A DNA stretch of 64,000 bases from NCBI GenBank assembly GCA_023229425.1, contig JALNZG010000005.1, positions 1-64,000 of the forward strand, written 5' to 3'. The stretch comes from Ignavibacteriaceae bacterium (GTDB lineage: Bacteria > Bacteroidota > Ignavibacteria > Ignavibacteriales > Ignavibacteriaceae). Both the position numbers and the translations under genes were made by a program. Each line of letters begins with the position of its first letter. The first letter of the stretch is position 1. The notes below the pieces were generated by a model. That model made no database searches. It was not told the origin of the DNA and saw nothing but the letters and a program-made list of their open reading frames with translations. This document shows positions 19,269 through 27,135 of this stretch, piece after piece.

Positions 19269-19983
19269 TAAGAATTACACTTCTCTTGCAGGGTTTTATA
19301 ATGTGTTAATGAAAAATATTGATTACTCATCATGGGCGAAATATCTTTTTGAAATAACCTGTAAGTACAATATTTCTGTGAACTCTGTTTTGGAAATTGG
19401 GGGAGGAAATGGAAAATTGGCTAATGCATTAAGTCGTAAATTCCCGGATTACTATTTATCGGATAAGTCTTTTGTGTTTCTTTCCGAAGGGAAATATAAA
19501 AAAAATAAAATATGCTGCGATATGACAGCTCTTCCCTTTAAACCAAATTTTAATTTTGTTTTTGCTGCATTTGATACAATCAACTATATATCTTCAAAAA
19601 AAAACTTTGTTCAATTATTATCCGAAGCATCAGAAATATTAAATGAAGACGGTGTCTTTACTTTTGATGTAAGTTTAGAAAATAATAGTTTGTCCGATCT
19701 GAGTGGGAGAAAAAAAGTTTATGATTATCACAACCAAAAGATTGAACATTTAAGCATATATAATGAGAAGAGAAGAATTCATACCAATGAATTTATTTTT
19801 CGTAAAGACGGCAAAGTGATTGAGAAAGAAATTCATAAACAAAAAATATTCCCATTTGAATTTTATCTTGAACAAGTAGATAAAAGTAGTTTTTATATAA
19901 TTGATTGTTTAGAGGCGTTTGGATTTAGAAGAGGAAAACCTACTTCCAAACGGGTTCAGTTTATTTTGAAGAAAGTAAAATAA
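19252..19983 (+). CDS. class I SAM-dependent methyltransferase
   Basis: This 243-residue protein has the SAM-binding motif I VLEIGGGNGKLANAL near residue 45, an acidic motif II region, and CDMTALPFKPNFNFVFAAFD as motif III/post-I. The Rossmann fold is clear, but the acceptor cannot be read. It lies between pdxA (17-bp overlap) and the FtsE-like ATPase gene (1-bp gap), so it is cotranscribed with both. The start overlaps pdxA, and a weak GGATG is upstream. Confidence 0.82.
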   Translation: MQQNINKNYTSLAGFYNVLMKNIDYSSWAKYLFEITCKYNISVNSVLEIGGGNGKLANALSRKFPDYYLSDKSFVFLSEGKYKKNKICCDMTALPFKPNFNFVFAAFDTINYISSKKNFVQLLSEASEILNEDGVFTFDVSLENNSLSDLSGRKKVYDYHNQKIEHLSIYNEKRRIHTNEFIFRKDGKVIEKEIHKQKIFPFEFYLEQVDKSSFYIIDCLEAFGFRRGKPTSKRVQFILKKVK

Positions 19984-19984
19984 A

Positions 19985-20650
19985 ATGCTTGAGTTTAATA
20001 ATGTTGGATTCTCTTATAGCGGTGACGAAATTCTTCGTTCTGTTTCATTTGGAATAATGCATGGCGAATTCGTATTTCTGATAGGGAAGAGTGGTTCCGG
20101 CAAGAGCACACTCCTGCAAATGATCTATTTTAACCTTTTACCACATTCCGGTGAAATTGATTTTGATGTATATTCTACCCTGTCGATTAAATCATCGTCG
20201 CTGCCTTTTTTACGAAGGAAGATCGGTATTATATTCCAAGATTTTAAATTAATTGAAGACCGCACTATTTATGAAAATCTTGCTTTTGTTCTTGAAACGG
20301 TTAATACTCCGGGGAAAATTATTAAAAAAAAGATAACAAATGTGCTTGGCGAAGTTGGACTTTCACATAAGATGAAAAGTTATCCCAGAGAATTATCCGG
20401 CGGAGAAAAACAGCGCATTGCTATAGCACGGGCTATTATTAATGAACCATTACTTGTGCTTGCAGATGAACCGACAGGCAACTTAGACCCCGAAACTTCG
20501 ATGGAAATATTAGAATTGTTGAAAAAAATAAATAATAGGGGAACAGCAGTATTAGTAGCAACGCACAATTACGATCTACTCAAAAAATCTACTGCATGTG
20601 TTTTACAGTTGGAAAATGGTTTATTAAAAGCAGTTAGGAACTCAGTTTAA
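19985..20650 (+). CDS. FtsE-like ABC transporter ATP-binding protein
   Basis: This 221-residue ABC ATPase has Walker A GKSGSGKST near residue 36, a Q-loop in IGIIFQDFKLIEDRTIYEN (very FtsE-like), signature LSGGEKQR, Walker B LLVLADEPT and the H-loop ATHN. FtsE works with the membrane protein FtsX to activate septal peptidoglycan hydrolases. No ftsX is next to it: the following gene is adk on the opposite strand, overlapping by 9 bp. LolD-type lipoprotein transport or MacB-type export is the alternative. Confidence 0.8.
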   Translation: MLEFNNVGFSYSGDEILRSVSFGIMHGEFVFLIGKSGSGKSTLLQMIYFNLLPHSGEIDFDVYSTLSIKSSSLPFLRRKIGIIFQDFKLIEDRTIYENLAFVLETVNTPGKIIKKKITNVLGEVGLSHKMKSYPRELSGGEKQRIAIARAIINEPLLVLADEPTGNLDPETSMEILELLKKINNRGTAVLVATHNYDLLKKSTACVLQLENGLLKAVRNSV

Positions 20651-21313
20651 TAATTTCTTTTGGGGGAACATCTGTTTCAGTCCCTCAATAATTTCACTTG
20701 AAACTTCTTCAATAGAATTCAATCCATTAATCTCAAGTAATTTATTCTCATTCTTATAAAAATTCTTTACCGGTTTTGTAGAGGATTGAAAAACTTCCAA
20801 TCTTGTGCGAATCACTTCTTCCGTATCATCTTTCCTTTGATAAAAACTATTTTCTGCTTTACAAACTGGGCAATGAACATCATTTTCAATTTCTGATGAA
20901 GAAAAGATTGCACCGCAAGACTTGCAGGCTCTTCGTGCTGTAAGTCGCTTCACAATTTCATCATCATTGGCCTCAAGGCAAATTAGAGCATAATCAGAAA
21001 TGTTCAACTTCCGGAATAATTTATTTAATGATTCTGCCTGTGCGGTAGTTCTCGGGTATCCGTCTAGAATAAATCCGTTTTTACACTGTTCTTGCCCCAG
21101 TGTTTCCCGAATAATTTCAACCATTATTTCATCTGGGACTAATTGCCCGGCATTCATAATTTTTTTAGCTTCAAGTCCCATAGGAGAACCATTTTTAGCT
21201 GCTTCACGCAAAATATCGCCGGTCGAAATATGAGGGATGAAAAATTTTTGACTCAAAATCTTAGCTTGAGTCCCTTTTCCAACACCCGGAGCTCCAAAAA
21301 GAATTAAATACAT
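20642..21313 (-). CDS. adk: adenylate kinase (zinc-type lid)
   Basis: This enzyme interconverts ATP + AMP and 2 ADP. The 223-residue protein has P-loop GAPGVGKGTQ at 8-17, the AMP-binding STGDILRE, GYPRTTAQAE and the lid region. The lid carries a CKSC...CPVC zinc ribbon, typical of Gram-positive and many Bacteroidota-relative enzymes and replacing the polar lid of E. coli. The 3' end overlaps the FtsE-like gene by 9 bp. The 5' side faces the noncoding block that leads to the first repeat array. Confidence 0.95.
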   Translation of the reverse strand: MYLILFGAPGVGKGTQAKILSQKFFIPHISTGDILREAAKNGSPMGLEAKKIMNAGQLVPDEIMVEIIRETLGQEQCKNGFILDGYPRTTAQAESLNKLFRKLNISDYALICLEANDDEIVKRLTARRACKSCGAIFSSSEIENDVHCPVCKAENSFYQRKDDTEEVIRTRLEVFQSSTKPVKNFYKNENKLLEINGLNSIEEVSSEIIEGLKQMFPQKKLLN

Positions 21314-21510
21314 TTAATCTCCAATTAGTTGAAACAAAATTATCATAATAAATTTTCTTTTGCAAAAAGAAGATGAAAAGACCACTTCTAAATATCAGAA
21401 AAAATAGCTTCTTTTTTCCGTGTACTTGTTTCTAATTTTTTATTTTCTTATGTTTTGCTCAAAGATTTAAGGGCGTTACCAAAGTGAGATGAATTCAGGT
21501 ATTTACATAT

Positions 21511-21538
21511 TTGACATAGTCCGGCAAAAAGTTAAAAT
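21511..21538 (+). promoter_or_regulatory. candidate promoter reading into repeat array A
   Basis: TTGACA (21511-21516) and TAAAAT (21533-21538) are separated by 16 bp. Transcription from here would run through the repeat array (21694-21903) as a leader of about 520 nt before the 235-residue protein gene. The second locus has a TTGACA at 32172, a similar distance from its array. Confidence 0.4.
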
Positions 21539-21693
21539 CTTCTTCTCAAAATTCACTACAGCATACTTTTTAGCAACACACAAGCGGAAACATTTTTTTG
21601 CTTCCTCCTTCATAACAACAAATTTCACAACACTAACAATCAAATCACTAAACTTAGCAAATGGTTGTTTTGTGATTGTAGACACTTTCCGGC

Positions 21694-21903
21694 GGCGAGC
21701 AGTGTCAACTATACGGCGAGCAACCTCTGCAAGACGGCGAGCAGAGTCAACTATGTACCGAGCATCACTGGCAATAGGGCGAGCAGAGGCTGCAATACAA
21801 CGAGCAATGTTGGCAATAAGGCGGGCAGACTTTGCAATTGACCGAGCAACATCTGCAACACAGCGAGCAAACTTAACTAACAAGCGAGGAGCTTCAACAA
21901 TTC
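21694..21903. repeat. 21-bp tandem repeat array A (10 units)
   Basis: There are ten contiguous units of exactly 21 bp. Most begin GGCGAGCA or ACCGAGCA and end in a variable CAACTAT or GCAATA part. Some copies alternate between these endings. Weaker 21-bp periodicity continues left to about 21650. Open frames on both strands read the period as heptads (ARxIAxx on minus, about 126 codons from 21883). However, neither has a convincing ribosome-binding site, and the homologous position at 32380-32648 has a period that breaks frame. I favour a non-coding array in the leader of the gene at 22065. The rest of 21314-22064 holds no other gene. Confidence 0.85.
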
Positions 21904-22064
21904 ACTTTATAGGGGTAAAAACGTGGTTTTTAGCACTTTCTTTCTAAAACATCCCATTTTCAAAACAAACGACCGTAGTTTTTACCATCGGCAAATCTAT
22001 GTTTTTATAAAAAGCTCTAATAAATTATTCAATTTCCTTAACTTAATAGTATCGGAGGATTCTT

Positions 22065-22772
22065 ATGTCCAAACCTGAAGAAACAAAAAGAGTTTATGCA
22101 ATGAGTGATGCGGCGGCTCTTGAACTTGAAAAAACCATCCGAGGCTGCTTTGTGCAAGACCAAGCAGATTTTATTGCCTTTGACGGTAGATTTAGCGCTC
22201 CTTTTGAAACAGATTGGCTGAATGAAATTACGGCTGCTGAAGAAGAAGCGAAAGATAATAATGTGGTTACTCAACAAAGCGGTCTTACCATTGAGGTTAC
22301 AAGGTTGATGGAAGAAAGCAAAAAAGTATTCCAATCTTCCAAGTACCATATTGAAAAAGCTTTTCCGGCAAGCACGGCTGTTCTTAATGAGTTCGGCTAC
22401 CGTGATTATGATAAGGCAAGGCAGGCGCAAAATAAGATGATCCAGTTTATGAATCAGTTTCATAAGACGGCTGTAAAATACTCCGCGCAGTTAATTGCGA
22501 AAGGTTTTACGCAGACAAAGATTGATGAAATTGGTTCTATCAAAACAGCGCTTGATGCGGCAAACCAAAAGCAGGAAGCGTTCAAGAAAGATAGAGGTGT
22601 CCTAACCCAAGAGCGCGTTGGTAAACTGAATACAGCTTGGCAAAGAATGCAGGATGTATGCAACGCGGCAAAGTATGTCTATCCAGAAAACTATGCGAAG
22701 CTGGCGCGGTATATAATAAGTGAAAGTAAAGGAACACCGCCGCCCGCACCGGATGTGCCGCCGGTGCAGTAG
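22065..22772 (+). CDS. 235-residue helical protein with PPVQ tail, copy A
   Basis: I do not recognise a named family. The protein has no signal peptide and is predicted to be almost wholly helical (long Ala/Glu/Lys/Gln runs), like a four-helix bundle. It ends in a proline-rich tail (GTPPPAPDVPPVQ). It is distantly homologous to the 235-residue protein at 32734: both have a GFTQTKID / GITQAKLD block after the middle, a Tyr-rich PENYAKLARYI / PDFYNQYFAARVI segment, the same length and the same PPVQ end. GGAGG lies six bases before the ATG. A 21-bp repeat array lies upstream and a strong hairpin lies just after the stop. Confidence 0.8.
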   Translation: MSKPEETKRVYAMSDAAALELEKTIRGCFVQDQADFIAFDGRFSAPFETDWLNEITAAEEEAKDNNVVTQQSGLTIEVTRLMEESKKVFQSSKYHIEKAFPASTAVLNEFGYRDYDKARQAQNKMIQFMNQFHKTAVKYSAQLIAKGFTQTKIDEIGSIKTALDAANQKQEAFKKDRGVLTQERVGKLNTAWQRMQDVCNAAKYVYPENYAKLARYIISESKGTPPPAPDVPPVQ

Positions 22773-22786
22773 TGTTTATTAATCCT

Positions 22787-22819
22787 AAAACTCCGAGGTT
22801 TTGAAAACCTCGGAGTTTT
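22787..22819 (+). terminator. hairpin terminator after copy A
   Basis: AAAACTCCGAGGTTTT and its perfect complement AAAACCTCGGAGTTTT are separated by one base, starting 15 bp after the stop codon. The 3' arm ends in TTTT. It acts as a probable rho-independent terminator and belongs to the CCTCGGAG-type hairpins common in intergenic regions of this group. OGG-like gene transcription probably starts anew after it. Confidence 0.7.
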
Positions 22820-22864
22820 GGATTGAATTAATTACAAACAAAATAAATAAAAGTTAGGTGCAAG

Positions 22865-23485
22865 ATGGATATAAGTGAATTTTCTGGTTTAATAAAAAAC
22901 CTCCAAGTAGAAAGACATTCTGTTACAACTAAATTTAGTAGATGGGAAAATTATTTTGGTGTTAATAGGCCGGCTGAAGTTGACCAATTGTTTGGTTCAT
23001 CTCCAGAAATAAAAATATCACGTAAGGACATATTTTCAATAGAAAGTTTAAAAAAGAAAATTTACATGACAATTTTTTGGGGTTATCCGAATGGAATGAG
23101 AAATAATTATCATCAATTGATTTTTAATCAAATTGAAGATATTAAAGATAAATTGGGTCAAGCATCTATTATTCGTAATTGGGATCAGGAAATATTGACA
23201 GTAAACTTTAGTGGCTTAGGTTTTTCTACTTATTCAAAACTTCTTTATTTCACTAAATCTACCATAAACAGCAATGTTGCACTTATATTAGATAACCGAA
23301 TAATAGAATGCATTAGTAAGGGAACATTCTCAAATTTCGATGATCTAAGACAAATCACTTACAATAACGCATCAAGGTTGTATCCTAAATATTTATCAAC
23401 AATGAAAGATTTAGCACAGCAACTCAAAGTTGATGGAGATCAAATTGAGTTATTTTTATTTTTGTTTGGTAATAGCATTAAATAA
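22865..23485 (+). CDS. OGG-fold / HhH glycosylase-like protein (tentative)
   Basis: This 206-residue protein contains the pattern WGYPNGMR near residue 73 and VNFSGLGFSTYSKLLYF near 125, followed by ALILDNRIIE. This layout (WGYPxG, then a helix-hairpin-helix-like SKLLYF, then an ILDxR element) resembles the 8-oxoguanine glycosylase OGG-fold proteins often found in accessory and conflict-system loci. A catalytic Lys/Asp pair cannot be confirmed by eye, so enzymatic activity is not claimed. It sits between copy A and the propeller gene, 92 bp after copy A and 16 bp before the propeller. AT content is high. Confidence 0.4.
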   Translation: MDISEFSGLIKNLQVERHSVTTKFSRWENYFGVNRPAEVDQLFGSSPEIKISRKDIFSIESLKKKIYMTIFWGYPNGMRNNYHQLIFNQIEDIKDKLGQASIIRNWDQEILTVNFSGLGFSTYSKLLYFTKSTINSNVALILDNRIIECISKGTFSNFDDLRQITYNNASRLYPKYLSTMKDLAQQLKVDGDQIELFLFLFGNSIK

Positions 23486-23501
23486 TATTTAGGAGTATAA
23501 A

Positions 23502-25667
23502 ATGAAACAAATGCATCTTTTACTTTTCTTTATTATGATAGCTCTTTCTCTTTATGCACAAAATACTGGTTGGATAACTTATAATACTTCAAATTCAGGG
23601 TTGCCTTATAACGGTGCCTTCGCAATAGCAATAGATGGGTTAGGGAATAAATGGATTGGGACTGCATTGGGACTTGCCAAATTTGACGGTACAAACTGGA
23701 CAATTTATAATAAGTCAAATTCAGGTTTACCGGATAACGATATCCATGCTATAACGATAGACGGTTCTGGGAATAAGTGGATAGGCACAAGTAATGGTCT
23801 AGCCAAATTTGACGGCATAAACTGGACAGTTTATAATACTTCAAATTCGAAATTGCCTGCTAACTATGTTCTGTCGATTGCTATAGACGGCTCTGGGAAT
23901 AAGTGGATAGGCATGTTGCAGGGTGGTCTATCGAAATTTGACGGTACCAACTGGACGATTTATAATAAGTCAAATTCGAATTTGCCTGACAATGATATTA
24001 GATCAATAGCAACAGACGGTTCAAGGAATAAATGGATTGGGACCACATATGGAGGACTCGCTAAATTTGATGGTACCAACTGGACGGTTTATAATACGTC
24101 AAATTCTAGCTTGCCGGATAACGGTGTTTGGGCAATAACGATAGACGGTTCAGGAAATAAGTGGATCGGGACAATTCAAGGTGGAATTGCTAAATATGAT
24201 GATAAAAACTGGGTGGTTTACAATAGTTCAAACTCAGGTTTGCTGGGGAATAGCGTTAGTTCGATAGCTATTGATGCTTCAGGGGCGAAATGGATTGGGA
24301 TTTATAATGTTGGTCTTTCAAAATTTGATGGTATGAATTGGACAGGCTATAAAACCTCAAATTCCGGACTACCTGTAAACGATGTTTGGGAAATAACTAT
24401 AGACGGTTCTGGAAATAAGTGGATTGGGTCAGGAGGTGGTCTTACAAAATTTAGTGGGGCTAACTGGTTGATTTATAATGTTTATAATTCTGGGTTACCC
24501 TCTGACCAAATATTTGCAATAGCGATTGACGGGGCAAGTAATAAATGGATCGGAACTGGAGGGGGATTAGCAAAATTTAATGGCACAACATGGTCAGTAT
24601 ATACTAAGACAAATTCTGGTTTGCCTGATAACAATATTAATTCAGTCGCCATAGATGGCTCTAACGTTAAATGGATTGGGACGAATGGGGGACTTGCCAA
24701 ATATGATGGAGTTAATTGGACTGTTTATAAAAGCACAAATTCTAATTTACCGAATAACAATATTTGGGCAATCGCTGTAGATGTTGCAGGAAATAAGTGG
24801 ATCGGAACTGGCGGGGGTGTTGCTAAATTTGATGGTACTTATTGGACAGTTTATAATATTATAAATTCTGTCTTGCCTGATAATAATGTTTGGGCTGTAG
24901 CAATAGACGGTGCGGGGCATGCTTGGATAGGTACTAGTGGTGGACTTGCCAAATATGATGGCACAAACTGGACGGTTTATACTACTTCAAATTCGGGCTT
25001 GCCTAGCAATTATATTCAGGCAATAACAATTGATGGTACTGGGTCAAAATGGATCGGGACATATAACGGTGGACTTGCCAAATATGATGGCTCAAGCTGG
25101 ACAACCTATACATCATCAAATTCAGGGTTACCAAATAACTTTGTTAGCGCAATAGCTATAGATGGTTCTGGGAATAAGTGGATAGGAACTTGGGGACTTG
25201 CTAAATATGATGGCTCAACATGGGTTATTTCTAAAAGTTCAAATTCAGACTTGCCTAACGACAATATAACTTCAATAGCCATAGACGGTTCTGGAAATAA
25301 GTGGATTGGAACTACTTCAGGGGGCTTAGCAGTATATAAAGAAGGGGGCGTAGTATTGTCGGCAAAAGAAAATAAACAAAATATTTCTCCAACAGAGTTT
25401 TTGCTCTCACAAAATTATCCAAATCCGTTTAACCCAACGACGAGTATTCAGTATTCAGTTGTAAGTGCGCAGTTTGTTAGACTAAAAGTTTATGATGTAC
25501 TTGGGAATGAAGTTGCAACATTAGTGAATGAAGAAAAACAACCAGGAACTTATGAAGTGGAATTTCAGTCATCAGTCGGCAATAGGCAGTTGGCAAGCGG
25601 AGTTTATTACTATCAACTTCGTGCAGGTAGTTTTGTTCAGACGAAGAAATTTATTTTGATGAAGTGA
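23502..25667 (+). CDS. secreted beta-propeller repeat protein with type IX sorting tail
   Basis: The 721-residue protein has a signal peptide (about 1-19, ending LYAQ), then 14 repeats of about 42 residues, each like WTVYNTSNSGLPDN...AIDGSGNKWIGT..GLAKFDG. These are two-component-regulator propeller-type (ligand-binding) repeats; 14 copies fit two seven-bladed propellers. A type IX secretion tail (NYPNPFNPTTS near 640) ends the protein. Repeats share high DNA identity (the segment coding IDGSGNKWIG is nearly identical in several), so recent duplication or gene conversion is likely. AGGAG precedes the ATG by seven bases. The ligand is unknown. Confidence 0.88.
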   Translation: MKQMHLLLFFIMIALSLYAQNTGWITYNTSNSGLPYNGAFAIAIDGLGNKWIGTALGLAKFDGTNWTIYNKSNSGLPDNDIHAITIDGSGNKWIGTSNGLAKFDGINWTVYNTSNSKLPANYVLSIAIDGSGNKWIGMLQGGLSKFDGTNWTIYNKSNSNLPDNDIRSIATDGSRNKWIGTTYGGLAKFDGTNWTVYNTSNSSLPDNGVWAITIDGSGNKWIGTIQGGIAKYDDKNWVVYNSSNSGLLGNSVSSIAIDASGAKWIGIYNVGLSKFDGMNWTGYKTSNSGLPVNDVWEITIDGSGNKWIGSGGGLTKFSGANWLIYNVYNSGLPSDQIFAIAIDGASNKWIGTGGGLAKFNGTTWSVYTKTNSGLPDNNINSVAIDGSNVKWIGTNGGLAKYDGVNWTVYKSTNSNLPNNNIWAIAVDVAGNKWIGTGGGVAKFDGTYWTVYNIINSVLPDNNVWAVAIDGAGHAWIGTSGGLAKYDGTNWTVYTTSNSGLPSNYIQAITIDGTGSKWIGTYNGGLAKYDGSSWTTYTSSNSGLPNNFVSAIAIDGSGNKWIGTWGLAKYDGSTWVISKSSNSDLPNDNITSIAIDGSGNKWIGTTSGGLAVYKEGGVVLSAKENKQNISPTEFLLSQNYPNPFNPTTSIQYSVVSAQFVRLKVYDVLGNEVATLVNEEKQPGTYEVEFQSSVGNRQLASGVYYYQLRAGSFVQTKKFILMK

Positions 25668-25683
25668 GTTAATAAGTATAGCA

Positions 25684-25732
25684 AAACCTTCGAGGTCTTG
25701 GGACAAAATTAATTCTCAGACCTCGAAGGTTT
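25684..25732. terminator. bidirectional hairpin between convergent genes
   Basis: AAACCTTCGAGGTCT and AGACCTCGAAGGTTT are perfect 15-bp complementary arms around a 19-nt loop, lying between the converging propeller gene and sucC. It probably serves as a terminator for both. The arms are nearly the same as the 3' halves of the tRNA-Leu relics at 5-88 and 143-226, so it is one member of a dispersed hairpin family. Confidence 0.65.
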
Positions 25733-25743
25733 CTATAAACAGT

Positions 25744-26958
25744 TTACTTTTTTAAGATAGCAGTAACTTTTTCAGCTGCATCTTTTAAAGTAGTAGCAAC
25801 TTCAAAGTTCAAACCAGATTCGTTTAGAAGTACGCCTGCTTCTTTTGCGTTCGTTCCTTCAAGTCTAACAACAATGGGAATGGTTACATTAACGGTTTTT
25901 GTGGCTTCGATTACTCCAGCCGCAACGCGGTCGCAGCGGACAATTCCACCAAAGATGTTAATCAAGATTGCTTTCACATTCGGATCGGAAAGAATAATTT
26001 TAAATCCGTTAGCAACCGTTTCCTTATTTGCTCCACCGCCGACGTCCAAAAAGTTAGCAGGTTCACCACCGGCAAGTTTGATAATATCCATAGTTCCCAT
26101 GGCAAGTCCGGCGCCGTTAACCATACAGCCAACGTTACCGTCAAGCTTAATATAATTCAAATTATATTTTGAAGCTTCAATTTCAAGCGGGTCTTCTTCT
26201 CCTAAATCTCTGTAAGACATAATATCCGGATGGCGGAAAAGCGCGTTGTCGTCTATATTCATTTTGGCATCGAGCGCAACAATTCTATTGTCATTGGTAA
26301 TGACTAAGGGATTTATTTCCAGAAGAGAAGCGTCGGTAGCTTCGTAAGCGTTATAGAGTTGTTTAATAAATTTCTGAAAATTCTTAAAAGTATCACCGCT
26401 TAATCCAAGTGCAAAAGCAAGTTCGCGCGTTTGAAAAGCTTGTAACCCAACCGAAGGATCAACCCACACTTTAATTATTTTTTCAGGTGTTTCAGCAGCG
26501 ACTTTTTCAATCTCTACTCCGCCTTCGGTAGAAGCCATAATAACGTTTTGCGAAACCGTTCTATCGAGGAGGATTCCGAGATAATACTCTTTTACATAAT
26601 CCAAACCTTCTGCAATAAAAAGAGTTTTAACTATTTTTCCTTCACTTCCGGTTTGATGTGTTACCAAAAGATTTCCGAGTATTTTCTCAGCATATTCGCG
26701 CGCTTTTTCAACTGAGGTTGTGAACTTAACTCCCCCTTCAAGAATGACTTCATCACGGTTTCCAGGGTTGTAAACTTTTCCCTTCCCTCTGCCGCCGGCA
26801 TGGATTTGAGACTTAACTACATATTGATTTATCCCAAGACTTTTCAATTGTTGAATTGCTTTTTCAAATTCATCTAAATGCTTTATGGCAAATCCGTCTT
26901 GCACGGGAACAGAGAATTTTTTCAATAATTCTTTTGCTTGATATTCATGAATTTTCAT
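25744..26958 (-). CDS. sucC: succinate-CoA ligase (ADP/GDP-forming) beta subunit
   Basis: SucC is the ATP-grasp subunit of succinyl-CoA synthetase in the TCA cycle. The 404-residue protein begins MKIHEYQAKELLKKF, the family signature. It has the nucleotide-binding KSQIHAGGRGKG near 50, LLEINPLV and ALDAKMNIDDNALFRHPD in the middle, and the C-terminal CoA-ligase region with VGGGANKETVANGFKII and NIFGGIVRCD. Length is close to E. coli SucC (388) with small insertions. sucD is not adjacent, which is unusual. The propeller gene converges at the 3' end. Confidence 0.96.
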   Translation of the reverse strand: MKIHEYQAKELLKKFSVPVQDGFAIKHLDEFEKAIQQLKSLGINQYVVKSQIHAGGRGKGKVYNPGNRDEVILEGGVKFTTSVEKAREYAEKILGNLLVTHQTGSEGKIVKTLFIAEGLDYVKEYYLGILLDRTVSQNVIMASTEGGVEIEKVAAETPEKIIKVWVDPSVGLQAFQTRELAFALGLSGDTFKNFQKFIKQLYNAYEATDASLLEINPLVITNDNRIVALDAKMNIDDNALFRHPDIMSYRDLGEEDPLEIEASKYNLNYIKLDGNVGCMVNGAGLAMGTMDIIKLAGGEPANFLDVGGGANKETVANGFKIILSDPNVKAILINIFGGIVRCDRVAAGVIEATKTVNVTIPIVVRLEGTNAKEAGVLLNESGLNFEVATTLKDAAEKVTAILKK

Positions 26959-27135
26959 AGATACGTAAATCCCTTATTTAATTATAAAATTATTATTCCT
27001 AATACATAGAATATATCTACCATTATTAATCGTAATCATAATCTTTTTCTTAATCTGCTTTAAAACTGAACCACAAAAAAGAATAAGAATATGATTAAGA
27101 TTAAGAAAATCTTAGCGCGGACTTTAAAAGTGCCG

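Noticed and set aside
21503..21883. Minus-strand heptad ORF over array A
   Set aside because: Open frame follows from a 21-bp unit lacking stops; no SD, and the equivalent array B has a frame-breaking period.
21489..21947. Plus-strand 152-codon ORF over array A
   Set aside because: Same reason; it also contains the candidate promoter, and its sequence outside the array looks random.
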